DNA of 64,000 bases from Janthinobacterium sp. CG3. GTDB taxonomy: Bacteria > Pseudomonadota > Gammaproteobacteria > Burkholderiales > Burkholderiaceae_D. Within the stretch, counting starts at the first letter, position 1; every line of letters begins with the position of its first letter. Position numbers and translations under genes: made by a program. Below the pieces are notes generated by a model that saw only the letters and a list, made by a program, of their open reading frames with translations, was not told the origin of the DNA and made no database searches. The DNA is taken from the NCBI RefSeq assembly GCF_000344615.1, contig NZ_KB467824.1, positions 785,658-849,657 of the forward strand. Reading direction: 5' to 3'. Shown here piece by piece: positions 53,217 through 64,000 of this stretch.

Positions 53217-53220
<4 letters not shown>
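52333..53220 (-). CDS. response regulator diguanylate cyclase (REC-GGDEF)
   Basis: The 295-residue protein starts at ATG 53220, which overlaps the kinase stop by ATGA. The receiver domain (1-120) has the acidic pocket DDD at 7-9, phospho-acceptor Asp52 (LAILDWMMPG) and Lys104. A short helical linker leads to a GGDEF domain (about 130-290) with the active motif GGEEL at 211-215. The product-inhibition I-site RxxD is intact at R202-D205, five residues before GGEEL. It should make cyclic di-GMP when phosphorylated. The cognate kinase is the immediately upstream gene. A terminator follows. Confidence 0.94.
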
Positions 53221-57061
<3,841 letters not shown>

Positions 57062-57065
<4 letters not shown>

Positions 57066-57937
57066 GCGCGCACCCGCGCCGCGCGCGCGGCCGTTCCCCG
57101 GCGGTGCCGCAGCCCGTGCAGCACCGCCGCCGCGCCGGCCAGCAGCAGGGCCGCCGGGACCCACACCTCGAGCGCCCGGCCGCGGCGCCGCTCGGCCACG
57201 GCCACGCGCATTTTCGCCGATTTGGCGGCCGCCGTGAAGCGGTCCTTCCAGGCGTAGACGTCGGCGAGGCGGGCGCCGCCGGCCGGCTCGACGAGGTAGC
57301 TGATGCCTTCCTCCTGGTAGTCGACGACGACGCCGGAGTCCGGCTCGAGCCACAGCGTGCCGGCGAAGTCGGTGTGTACGCGAAAGCGCTCGGGCACGTC
57401 GGGCAGGTGGCTGTAGCCGTCGGTCTCGTCGAGTCCGGTGGCGCCGATGTGGTACATGTGCACCAGCACGCCGTCCATTTCCAGCGCGCGCTCGAAGGTG
57501 GCGCGGCACAGGCCGATGAACTGGGTGTCCCAATAGTCGAAGTTCTTCGCGTCGGCGTGGCGCGGGAACAGGAACTGGCCGCCGCGCACCGCGCCGCCGT
57601 AGCCGGGCAGGTTGCGGCGGGTGTGGCGGTCGACGCCGAAAATGGCGCTGCTCTCGTATTCGACGACGCCGGCCTTGTTGGTCCAGTGCATGTCGCCCTG
57701 GATGATGGCGTGGCCCGCCGAGCTCACCAGCGCCTGGTCGACCCGGCGCGCCACCAGCGACGAGCTGGTCCATTCCGCGTCGGCGTGCTCGCGCGCGCGG
57801 GTGCTGGCGTCGAAGCTGGTCTCGCTGGCGTAGTCGGCGGGAATGCGCAGCAATTGCGGCGCAATATAGAAGTATTGCGCCGCCGCCAGCGGCCAGCAGG
57901 CCATTCCGAGTCCGAGTAAGGCGCTGCGCACGCTCAT
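57062..57937 (-). CDS. DUF3068-like membrane-anchored protein, operon leader
   Basis: The start is at ATG 57937, with AGGAGGAA about 10 bases upstream; 291 residues. An N-terminal hydrophobic segment (about 5-22) ends in FYIAPQLLRIPADY. A long extracytoplasmic part follows (GVDRHTRRNLPGYG, LFPRHADAKNFDYWDTQ, GVVVDYQEEGISYLVEP). The second membrane segment at about 255-275 precedes an Arg-rich tail. The pattern matches DUF3068 proteins (some called PorA family in actinobacteria), which have no established enzymatic role. It is translationally coupled to the histidine kinase by a 4-bp overlap, suggesting that it supplies a signal or acts as an accessory sensor. Confidence 0.72.
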
Positions 57938-58274
57938 ATCGCTGGGTTCCTCCTGTCGCGGAAGTGGAGCATGGTGGCGGTGGCGGGCAGGCGCCGTGAC
58001 GGGCAAACACGGCCGCGTCCGCCGCCTGCGGACTTGATATATGTCATGCTAGCAGGATTGCCCATCGCCGTCGCGGAAAATTCCAGCGGCGCGCAACGCT
58101 TGATCTGCGCGGCGGTTGTGGAGTACAATCTCGGGTTGCTTGAATCAGGTTTTTGAGCAATGTTGTAAATCAACCAAAAGTTAGTTTAAGTAGTTTATAA
58201 ATAATGCGAATCCGGTCGACAAGGGTGCCTCTATGGTGACTGATCGGATTCCAGACCCAACCCTGGAGTTTACT
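57938..58274. other. divergent control region between the signalling operon and rpsB
   Basis: The left part serves the minus-strand signalling operon. The right part holds the rpsB promoter and a leader of about 145 nt before the rpsB start. The AT-rich leader (58140-58210) may fold, and S2-mediated leader control is known in other bacteria, but I cannot recognise a conserved structure by eye. Confidence 0.5.
58100..58129 (+). promoter_or_regulatory. candidate sigma-70 promoter of the rpsB operon
   Basis: TTGATC (58100-58105) and TACAAT (58124-58129) are separated by 18 bases. Both are close to consensus, and the site lies about 145 bp upstream of rpsB with no gene between. Confidence 0.6.
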
Positions 58275-59027
58275 ATGTCCGTAACAATGCGTGAAATGCT
58301 GGAAGCCGGTGTCCATTTCGGTCACCAAACCCGTTTTTGGAACCCAAAAATGGCCCCGTTCATTTTCGGTCACCGCAACAAGATCCATATCATCAACTTG
58401 GAAAAGACGATGGCTATGTATCAGGAAGCGATGAAGCATGTGCGTCAATTGGCGTCCAACCGCGGCACCATCCTGATGGTCGGCACCAAGCGTCAAGCGC
58501 GCGAGATCATCGCCGCTGAAGCGCAACGCGCCGGCGTGCCTTTCGTCGACCAGCGTTGGTTGGGCGGTATGCTGACCAACTTCAAAACGATCAAGACCTC
58601 GATCAAGCGCCTGAAAGACATGGAAGCGCAAATCGAAGACGGCTCCGTCGAGAAGCTGTCGAAAAAAGAAGCGCTGATGTTTGAACGCGAAATGGTCAAG
58701 CTGCAAAAGTCCATCGGCGGTATCAAGGACATGGGTGGCGTTCCTGACGCTATTTTCGTCGTCGACGTCGGCTACCACAAGGGTGCCATCACCGAAGCGG
58801 CGAAACTGGGCATCCCGGTCATCGGCGTGGTTGACACCAACCACTCGCCCGAAGGCGTGAACTTCGTTATCCCTGGTAACGACGACTCGTCCAAAGCGAT
58901 CATGCTGTACGCCCGCGGTGTGGCTGACGCCATCATCGAAGGCCGTGCCGCGGCCGGCAACGAAGTCGTTGAAATGATCAAGGCCGGCGCTGGCGACGAA
59001 TTCGTTGAAGTGAGCGAGCAAGCGTAA
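58275..59027 (+). CDS. rpsB: 30S ribosomal protein S2
   Basis: The start is at ATG 58275 with GGAG eight bases upstream; the frame is open from 58233. The 250-residue protein begins [18 protein letters not shown], typical of S2. The central helical hairpin ([20 protein letters not shown]) and the conserved [18 protein letters not shown] and [11 protein letters not shown] stretches are intact. It sits at the platform of the 30S subunit and is required for S1 binding. Codon use is visibly different from most neighbours (more GAA, GTT, AAA), as expected for a highly expressed gene. Confidence 0.98.
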   Translation: MSVTMREMLEAGVHFGHQTRFWNPKMAPFIFGHRNKIHIINLEKTMAMYQEAMKHVRQLASNRGTILMVGTKRQAREIIAAEAQRAGVPFVDQRWLGGMLTNFKTIKTSIKRLKDMEAQIEDGSVEKLSKKEALMFEREMVKLQKSIGGIKDMGGVPDAIFVVDVGYHKGAITEAAKLGIPVIGVVDTNHSPEGVNFVIPGNDDSSKAIMLYARGVADAIIEGRAAAGNEVVEMIKAGAGDEFVEVSEQA

Positions 59028-59068
59028 GCGCAAGTCTGTCGTTCGATAGCTTGACAATGCAGTAGAGA

Positions 59069-59102
59069 AGAAGGGGGTGGCAGCAGCTCCCCCTTTTTTT
59101 TA
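59069..59102 (+). terminator. intrinsic terminator/attenuator between rpsB and tsf
   Basis: AAGGGGG pairs with CCCCCTT around an 11-base loop and is followed by a run of T (59071-59101). It may be a partial terminator lowering tsf relative to rpsB, because the two are normally co-transcribed. Confidence 0.85.
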
Positions 59103-59179
59103 ATCAAAATAGTATGGGGCGCGGCGGGTCCGACACTTTTGATCCCCCCTCATCACATCCACCGAATCAGGAGAAACAC

Positions 59180-60091
59180 ATGGCAGCGATTACAGCAGCG
59201 ATGGTAGGCGAATTGCGCGGCAAGACCGACGCACCAATGATGGAATGCAAAAAAGCGCTGACCGAGGCCGAAGGCGACATGGCGCGCGCGGAAGAGATCC
59301 TGCGCGTCAAACTGGGCGGCAAGGCTTCCAAGGCGTCCTCGCGCATCACCGCCGAAGGCGTGGTTGCGACGTTCATCGCCGGCGGCGTTGGCGCCCTGGT
59401 TGAAGTGAACAGCGAAACCGACTTCGTGGCCAAAAACGACGACTTCCTGGCACTGGCGAACAACGCCGCGCGCCTGGTCGCCGAGCACAACCCGGCCGAC
59501 GTCGCCGCCCTGCTGGCCCTGCCGCTGGACGGCAAGACGCTGGACGAGGTGCGCGCCGCCCTGATCGGCAAAATCGGCGAGAACATGTCGATCCGCCGCT
59601 TCCAGCGTTTCGACACCAGCGCCAAGCTGGCCTCCTACCTGCACGGCGCGCGCATCGGCGTGATCGTCGAATACGACGGCGCCGACGAGCAAGTCGGTAA
59701 AGACGTGGCGATGCACATCGCGGCGATGAAGCCGGTGTCGCTGTCGTCGGACGAAGTGCCCGCCGAACTGATCGAAAAAGAGCGTTCGGTGGCAAAACTG
59801 AAAGCCGAAGAAGACGCCGTCAAGGCCGCGGCCGAAGGCAAGCCGGCGCAATCGGCCGAGATCCTGGCGAAGCGCCTGGAAGGCTCCGTGCAGAAGTACC
59901 TGAAGGAAGTATCCTTGCTGAACCAGGCTTTCGTGAAAAACGACAAGCTGTCGGTTGAGCAGATGCTGAAAGCGGCCGCCACCAGCGTGAAATCGTTCAC
60001 GATGTTCGTCGTCGGCGAAGGCATTGAGAAAAAGCAAGACGACTTCGCCGCCGAAGTCGCGGCGCAAATCGCCGCCTCCCAGGGAGCGTAA
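59180..60091 (+). CDS. tsf: translation elongation factor Ts
   Basis: The start is at ATG 59180 with AGGAG seven bases upstream. The protein has 303 residues. The N-terminal UBA-like domain has the diagnostic [14 protein letters not shown]. The core dimerisation domain follows with [12 protein letters not shown] and [18 protein letters not shown]-Ts recharges EF-Tu with GTP. The gene is second in the rpsB operon, behind a terminator-like hairpin. Confidence 0.98.
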   Translation: MAAITAAMVGELRGKTDAPMMECKKALTEAEGDMARAEEILRVKLGGKASKASSRITAEGVVATFIAGGVGALVEVNSETDFVAKNDDFLALANNAARLVAEHNPADVAALLALPLDGKTLDEVRAALIGKIGENMSIRRFQRFDTSAKLASYLHGARIGVIVEYDGADEQVGKDVAMHIAAMKPVSLSSDEVPAELIEKERSVAKLKAEEDAVKAAAEGKPAQSAEILAKRLEGSVQKYLKEVSLLNQAFVKNDKLSVEQMLKAAATSVKSFTMFVVGEGIEKKQDDFAAEVAAQIAASQGA

Positions 60092-60099
60092 TTAGAAAG

Positions 60100-60122
60100 C
60101 GGGCCGAGAGGCCCGTTTTTTT
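60100..60122 (+). terminator. intrinsic terminator between tsf and pyrH
   Basis: CGGGCC (60100-60105), a GAGA loop and GGCCCG (60110-60115) are followed by seven T. This is a classical tetraloop terminator nine bases after the tsf stop. Confidence 0.9.
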
Positions 60123-60298
60123 GGCGCGCCGCGCCGGCCTCCCGGGCCGGGGCGGCGCGCGGCGGCAGGCGGCAACGCCGCCGCCCATTTGCCCGCCGCT
60201 CCCGGCCCTGCCCGGACGCCGGCGGAGGTGCCGGGCGCTATCGTGTGGCGCCGCGGGCATGTCATACTCGAATAACCTTATTTATGGAGCACCAGCTC

Positions 60299-61015
60299 AT
60301 GTCAAAACCAGCCTATAAGCGCGTCCTCCTCAAACTGTCCGGCGAAGCCCTGATGGGCGACGACCCGTACGGCATCAACCGCGCCACCATCGAGCGCATG
60401 GTCGCCGACGTGGCCGAGGTGGCGAAGTTGGGCGTGGAACTGGCAATCGTCATCGGCGGGGGCAACATCTTCCGCGGCGTCGCGCCCGGCGCCCAGGGCA
60501 TGGACCGCGCCACCGCCGACTACATGGGCATGCTGGCGACGGTGATGAACGCCCTGGCGCTGGGCGACGCCATGCGCCACGTCGGCATCACCGCCCGCGT
60601 CATGTCGGCCATCGGCATCGAGCAGGTGGTCGAGCCCTACGTGCGCCCGAAAGCGCTGCAATACCTGGAAGAGGGCAAGGTGGTGGTGTTCGCCGCCGGC
60701 ACCGGCAACCCCTTCTTCACCACCGATACCGCGGCCGCGCTGCGCGGTTCGGAAATCAGCGCCGAAATCGTGCTCAAGGCAACCAAGGTCGACGGCGTCT
60801 ACACGGCCGACCCGAAAAAGGACCCGCACGCCACCCGCTTTGAAACCATCACCTTCGACGAAGCCATTTCCAAGCACCTGCAGGTGATGGACGCGACCGC
60901 GTTCGCGCTGTGCCGCGACCAGAAACTGCCGATCAAGGTGTTTTCCATCGTCAAGCCGGGCGCGCTGATGCGTGTCATCATGGGCGAAGATGAAGGTACA
61001 CTGGTCCACGTTTAA
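60299..61015 (+). CDS. pyrH: UMP kinase (uridylate kinase)
   Basis: The start is at ATG 60299 with GGAG nine bases upstream; the frame is open from 60245. The 238-residue protein of the amino-acid kinase fold has KLSGEALMG, the glycine-rich [10 protein letters not shown] and [16 protein letters not shown], and [15 protein letters not shown]. It converts UMP to UDP with ATP. The preceding 180 bp is GC-rich intergenic DNA after the tsf terminator, which may contain a separate promoter. Confidence 0.97.
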   Translation: MSKPAYKRVLLKLSGEALMGDDPYGINRATIERMVADVAEVAKLGVELAIVIGGGNIFRGVAPGAQGMDRATADYMGMLATVMNALALGDAMRHVGITARVMSAIGIEQVVEPYVRPKALQYLEEGKVVVFAAGTGNPFFTTDTAAALRGSEISAEIVLKATKVDGVYTADPKKDPHATRFETITFDEAISKHLQVMDATAFALCRDQKLPIKVFSIVKPGALMRVIMGEDEGTLVHV

Positions 61016-61060
61016 GTTTTATGTTAGTACTATTATTTAATTAACACACAGGAGAGCAGC

Positions 61061-61621
61061 ATGTCCTTAGCTGACGTTAAAAAGAACACGCAGGAACGCA
61101 TGAGCAAGTCGCTCGACACCCTGAAGGCCGACCTGGCCAAGGTGCGCACCGGGCGCGCCCACACCGGCATCCTCGACCATGTGATGGTCGAGTACTACGG
61201 CAACCCGACCGCGCTGTCGCAGGTCGCCAACGTCACCCTGATGGACGCCCGCACCATCGGCGTGCAGCCGTTCGAGAAGAAAATGGCCGCCACCATCGAG
61301 AAGGCGATCCGCGACGCCGACCTGGGCCTGAACCCGTCGTCGCAGGGCGACATGATCCGCGTGCCGACCCCGCCGCTGACCGAGGAGCGGCGCAAGGAAA
61401 TGGTCAAGCTGGTCAAGACCGAGGCGGAAGACGCCAAGATCGCGGTGCGCAACATCCGCCGCGACGCCAACGAGTCGCTGAAAAAGCTGGTCAAGGACAA
61501 GGCTTGCTCCGAAGACGACGAGCGCCGCGCCTCCGACGAGGTGCAGAAGCTGACCGACAAGGCGATCGCCGACATCGACCGCATGGTCGTCGACAAGGAA
61601 AAAGAAGTGCTGACCGTCTAG
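61061..61621 (+). CDS. frr: ribosome recycling factor
   Basis: The 186-residue protein has the RRF core: [36 protein letters not shown] and [32 protein letters not shown] is six bases before the ATG. RRF, with EF-G, splits post-termination ribosomes. It lies 45 bp after pyrH, and 97 bp before uppS. Confidence 0.98.
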   Translation: MSLADVKKNTQERMSKSLDTLKADLAKVRTGRAHTGILDHVMVEYYGNPTALSQVANVTLMDARTIGVQPFEKKMAATIEKAIRDADLGLNPSSQGDMIRVPTPPLTEERRKEMVKLVKTEAEDAKIAVRNIRRDANESLKKLVKDKACSEDDERRASDEVQKLTDKAIADIDRMVVDKEKEVLTV

Positions 61622-61630
61622 CGTTTGCGC

Positions 61631-61657
61631 CGGCCGCGCCGCCCGGCGGCGCGGCCG
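61631..61657 (+). terminator. GC-rich hairpin between frr and uppS
   Basis: CGGCCGCGCCGCC (61631-61643) and its perfect complement (61645-61657) flank a single base. No T tract follows. It could be a weak terminator or mRNA-stabilising stem between the translation genes and the lipid genes. Confidence 0.5.
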
Positions 61658-61718
61658 TTCCGCGTTCGCGTTCGACTAAAGAGCGCACCCATTTCATTTT
61701 TCTTGCCATAATGTTTTC

Positions 61719-62471
61719 ATGATACATACGAGTTCCACCACAGCCGTACCGGAAGCGCCGCGGGTGCCGCGCCATGTCGCCGTCATCATGGATGGCAATG
61801 GCCGCTGGGCAACTAAGCGCTTCCTGCCGCGCGTGGCCGGCCATGTCAAGGGCGCCGACGCGGTGCGCCGCGTCGTCGAGGCCTGCGTCGATCGCGGCGT
61901 CGAGTACCTGACGCTGTTCGCCTTCAGCTCCGAAAACTGGCGCCGGCCCGAGGAGGAGGTGTCCTTGCTGATGCGCCTGTTCGTGACGATGCTCGAACGC
62001 GAAGTGGCGAAAATGCACGCCAACAACATCCGCCTGAAGGTGGTCGGCGACCTGTCGCGCTTCAACGACAAGCTGCGCGGCATGATCGCCAACGCCGAGC
62101 GCAAGACCGCCAACAACAGCCGCCTGACCGTGACCATTTGCGCCAACTATGGCGGACGCTGGGATATCATGCAGGCGGTCAACAAAATGGCGGCCGCGCG
62201 CCCCGGCGCCTTGGACTTCACCGAAGAGCAACTGGCGCCGCACCTGGCGATGGCCTACGCGCCCGAGCCCGACCTGTTCATCCGCACCGGCGGCGAGCAA
62301 CGCGTCTCCAACTTCCTGCTGTGGCAGCTCGCCTACACCGAACTGTACTTCACCGACACCTACTGGCCCGATTTCGACAACGCCAGCCTGGACGCGGCCA
62401 TCGCCTCCTACCAGCAACGGGAGCGGCGCTTCGGCCGCACCGGCGCGCAACTGGCGGAAAAGACAAACTGA
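61719..62471 (+). CDS. uppS: isoprenyl transferase (undecaprenyl diphosphate synthase)
   Basis: The 250-residue cis-prenyltransferase has [15 protein letters not shown] (catalytic Asp, P-loop), [11 protein letters not shown] and the C-terminal [19 protein letters not shown]. It condenses farnesyl diphosphate with isopentenyl units to the carrier lipid for peptidoglycan and O-antigen. No strong ribosome-binding site precedes the ATG. The stop and the cdsA start share one base (TGATG). Confidence 0.96.
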   Translation: MIHTSSTTAVPEAPRVPRHVAVIMDGNGRWATKRFLPRVAGHVKGADAVRRVVEACVDRGVEYLTLFAFSSENWRRPEEEVSLLMRLFVTMLEREVAKMHANNIRLKVVGDLSRFNDKLRGMIANAERKTANNSRLTVTICANYGGRWDIMQAVNKMAAARPGALDFTEEQLAPHLAMAYAPEPDLFIRTGGEQRVSNFLLWQLAYTELYFTDTYWPDFDNASLDAAIASYQQRERRFGRTGAQLAEKTN

Positions 62472-63304
62472 TGCTGAAAACTCGGATTATCACCGCCGTC
62501 GTCCTGCTGGCGGTCTTGCTGCCGGTTCTGTTCTTCAATTACTTCCCCGCCTTCGCGGCCACCGCGACGCTGTTCCTCGGCGCCGCCGTGTGGGAAAGCT
62601 TGCGCCTGTTTAAAAACCGCTACGCGCTGCCGCTGGCGCTGGTCTGCGCCGGCGCCTTCGCCTACACCTTCCTGTACAGCGGCGTCGACGCCCAGCCGCA
62701 GTTCTGGTTCGCGCTGTGCTGCGCCATCTGGCTGCTGCGCTTCGCGCCGGCGCTGGCGACCGGCCTGCCGCCGCCCGAGGGCGCCGGCAACACCATGCTC
62801 AGCGTGGTCTACGCCATCGCCATCGTCGGCAGCTTCGTCGCCATCGTCGCGCTGATGCGCCACTCGGCGGCGTACCTGTTGTCGGTGATGGCGCTGGTGT
62901 GGATCGCCGACGTCGGCGCCTACTTCTCCGGCAAGGCCTTCGGCAAGCGCAAGCTGGCGCCGTCGATTTCTCCCGGCAAGTCGTGGGAGGGCGCCATCGG
63001 CGGCGGCGTCGCCGTGCTGGCGCTGTCGACGCTGAGCGTGCTGTTGGCGCCGTCCGCGCCGGCGCTGGCCGACACCTTCGCGGTGCGCCTGCAGGCGGCC
63101 TTCGGCTGGCCGCAGGCGCTGTTGTTGCTGGTGCTGGTGGTGGCCGCCAGCGTCGTCGGCGACCTGTTTGAATCCATGCTCAAGCGCCGCGCCGGCATCA
63201 AGGACAGCAGCCATCTGCTGCCGGGCCACGGCGGCGTACTCGACCGCATCGACGCGCTGGTGCCGGTGCTGCCGCTGGCCGCGCTGCTCGGCGCCTGGCT
63301 GTGA
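62471..63304 (+). CDS. cdsA: phosphatidate cytidylyltransferase
   Basis: The 277-residue membrane protein has eight or so hydrophobic segments. The CDP-diglyceride synthase signature is complete: [16 protein letters not shown] and [20 protein letters not shown] with GGVLDRID. It makes CDP-diacylglycerol for phospholipids. Its ATG overlaps the uppS stop by one base. dxr follows after 11 bp. Confidence 0.96.
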   Translation: MLKTRIITAVVLLAVLLPVLFFNYFPAFAATATLFLGAAVWESLRLFKNRYALPLALVCAGAFAYTFLYSGVDAQPQFWFALCCAIWLLRFAPALATGLPPPEGAGNTMLSVVYAIAIVGSFVAIVALMRHSAAYLLSVMALVWIADVGAYFSGKAFGKRKLAPSISPGKSWEGAIGGGVAVLALSTLSVLLAPSAPALADTFAVRLQAAFGWPQALLLLVLVVAASVVGDLFESMLKRRAGIKDSSHLLPGHGGVLDRIDALVPVLPLAALLGAWL

Positions 63305-63315
63305 AGGACTACCCT

Positions 63316-64000
63316 ATGCAACGCATCACCATACTCGGCGCCACCGGCTCGATCGGCGTGTCCACGCTGGACGTGCTGGCGCGCCACCCGGAACGCTACA
63401 GCGTGTTCGCGCTGAGCGCCCACAGCAAGGTCGAGCAACTGGCCGGGCAGTGCGAACGCTTCCGCCCCGAGCGCGCCGTCGTCGGCAGCGCCGCCGCCGC
63501 CGCCCAGCTGAGCACCTTGCTGCGCGCCAAGGGTTTGAACACCGACGTCGACTACGGCGAGGCCGCCCTGTGCGCCATCGCCGCCGACAGCCGGGTCGAC
63601 GCCGTGATGGCCGCCATCGTCGGCGCCGCCGGCCTGGCGCCGACGCTGGCGGCGGCCCGCGCCGGCAAGAAGGTCTTGTTGGCCAACAAGGAGGCGCTGG
63701 TCATGTCGGGCCAGTTGTTCATCGACGCCGCGCACGCCAGCGGCGCCGTGCTACTACCCGTCGACAGCGAACACAACGCGATTTTCCAATGCCTGCCGCG
63801 CGGCTACGGGCGCAGCCCGGCCGACGCCGGCGTCGCCAAGATCCTGCTGACCGCCTCCGGCGGCCCGTTCCTGGCGCGCGCCGTCGACACGCTCGACGCG
63901 GTCACGCCCGAGCAGGCCTGCAAGCACCCGAACTGGGTGATGGGGCGCAAGATCTCGGTCGACTCGGCCACCATGATGAACAAGGGCCTCGAAGTGATCG
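63316..64000 (+). CDS. dxr: 1-deoxy-D-xylulose 5-phosphate reductoisomerase, 5' part, cut by the window end
   Basis: The start is ATG 63316 ([21 protein letters not shown]), and the frame stays open to the last base. About 228 of about 395 residues are visible. The N-terminal NADPH-binding motif [19 protein letters not shown], and the metal and substrate residues in [13 protein letters not shown] are present, as is [15 protein letters not shown]. It makes MEP, the first committed step of the non-mevalonate isoprenoid pathway, feeding uppS in the same operon. Confidence 0.96.
   Translation, partial: MQRITILGATGSIGVSTLDVLARHPERYSVFALSAHSKVEQLAGQCERFRPERAVVGSAAAAAQLSTLLRAKGLNTDVDYGEAALCAIAADSRVDAVMAAIVGAAGLAPTLAAARAGKKVLLANKEALVMSGQLFIDAAHASGAVLLPVDSEHNAIFQCLPRGYGRSPADAGVAKILLTASGGPFLARAVDTLDAVTPEQACKHPNWVMGRKISVDSATMMNKGLEVI

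Overview
The window is GC-rich, densely coded bacterial chromosome. The housekeeping blocks point to a betaproteobacterium, most likely Oxalobacteraceae (Massilia, Duganella or Janthinobacterium type): smc-zipA-ligA, map-glnD beside rpsB-tsf-pyrH-frr-uppS-cdsA-dxr, gcvT-gcvH-gcvP behind a tandem glycine riboswitch, and a DUF1631 protein. This placement is inferred from gene content and order, not from any search. No rRNA, tRNA, insertion sequence, CRISPR array or phage gene was seen.

Positions 1-24602 hold the right-hand end of a trans-acyltransferase polyketide synthase (PKS) locus and its quorum-sensing genes. A 5'-truncated PKS gene ends KR-ACP-KS0. It is followed by a 4.6-kilo-residue PKS reading DH-ACP / KS-DH0-KR-ACP / KS-DH-KR-ACP / KS-KR-ACP, with no integrated AT and no thioesterase. 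Next come a LuxR-type regulator (+) and, on the minus strand, a SNF2-type ATPase, a carotenoid-oxygenase-family enzyme, an AT-like protein with an acyl-hydrolase signature, a small unknown protein and a LuxI-type acyl-homoserine-lactone synthase. The luxI promoter has a 16-bp dyad that fits the las/rhl-type box and sits directly upstream of a -35/-10 pair. This suggests autoinduction, and perhaps quorum control of the polyketide.

Positions 24700-30900 carry the glycine cleavage operon (minus strand) with its riboswitch, an orphan ClpP-like protein and a small hydrophilic low-complexity protein. Positions 31378-43124 hold a DUF1631 protein, a PAP2-like membrane protein and a tight smc-zipA-ligA-galU-def run. 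Positions 43161-47644 are accessory: a Sel1-like fragment ending in a heptanucleotide repeat, a cupin protein, a secreted esterase with two catalytic domains, and a YcgR/PilZ protein. Positions 47824-52037 (minus) are rluF, glnD and map.

Between map and rpsB lies a three-gene operon with 4-bp overlaps (52333-57937): a DUF3068-like membrane protein, a hybrid histidine kinase with two receivers and an Hpt domain, and a receiver-GGDEF diguanylate cyclase. It looks like a complete phosphorelay into cyclic di-GMP and is the best candidate here for an undescribed signalling unit. The window closes with rpsB, tsf, pyrH, frr, uppS, cdsA and the start of dxr.
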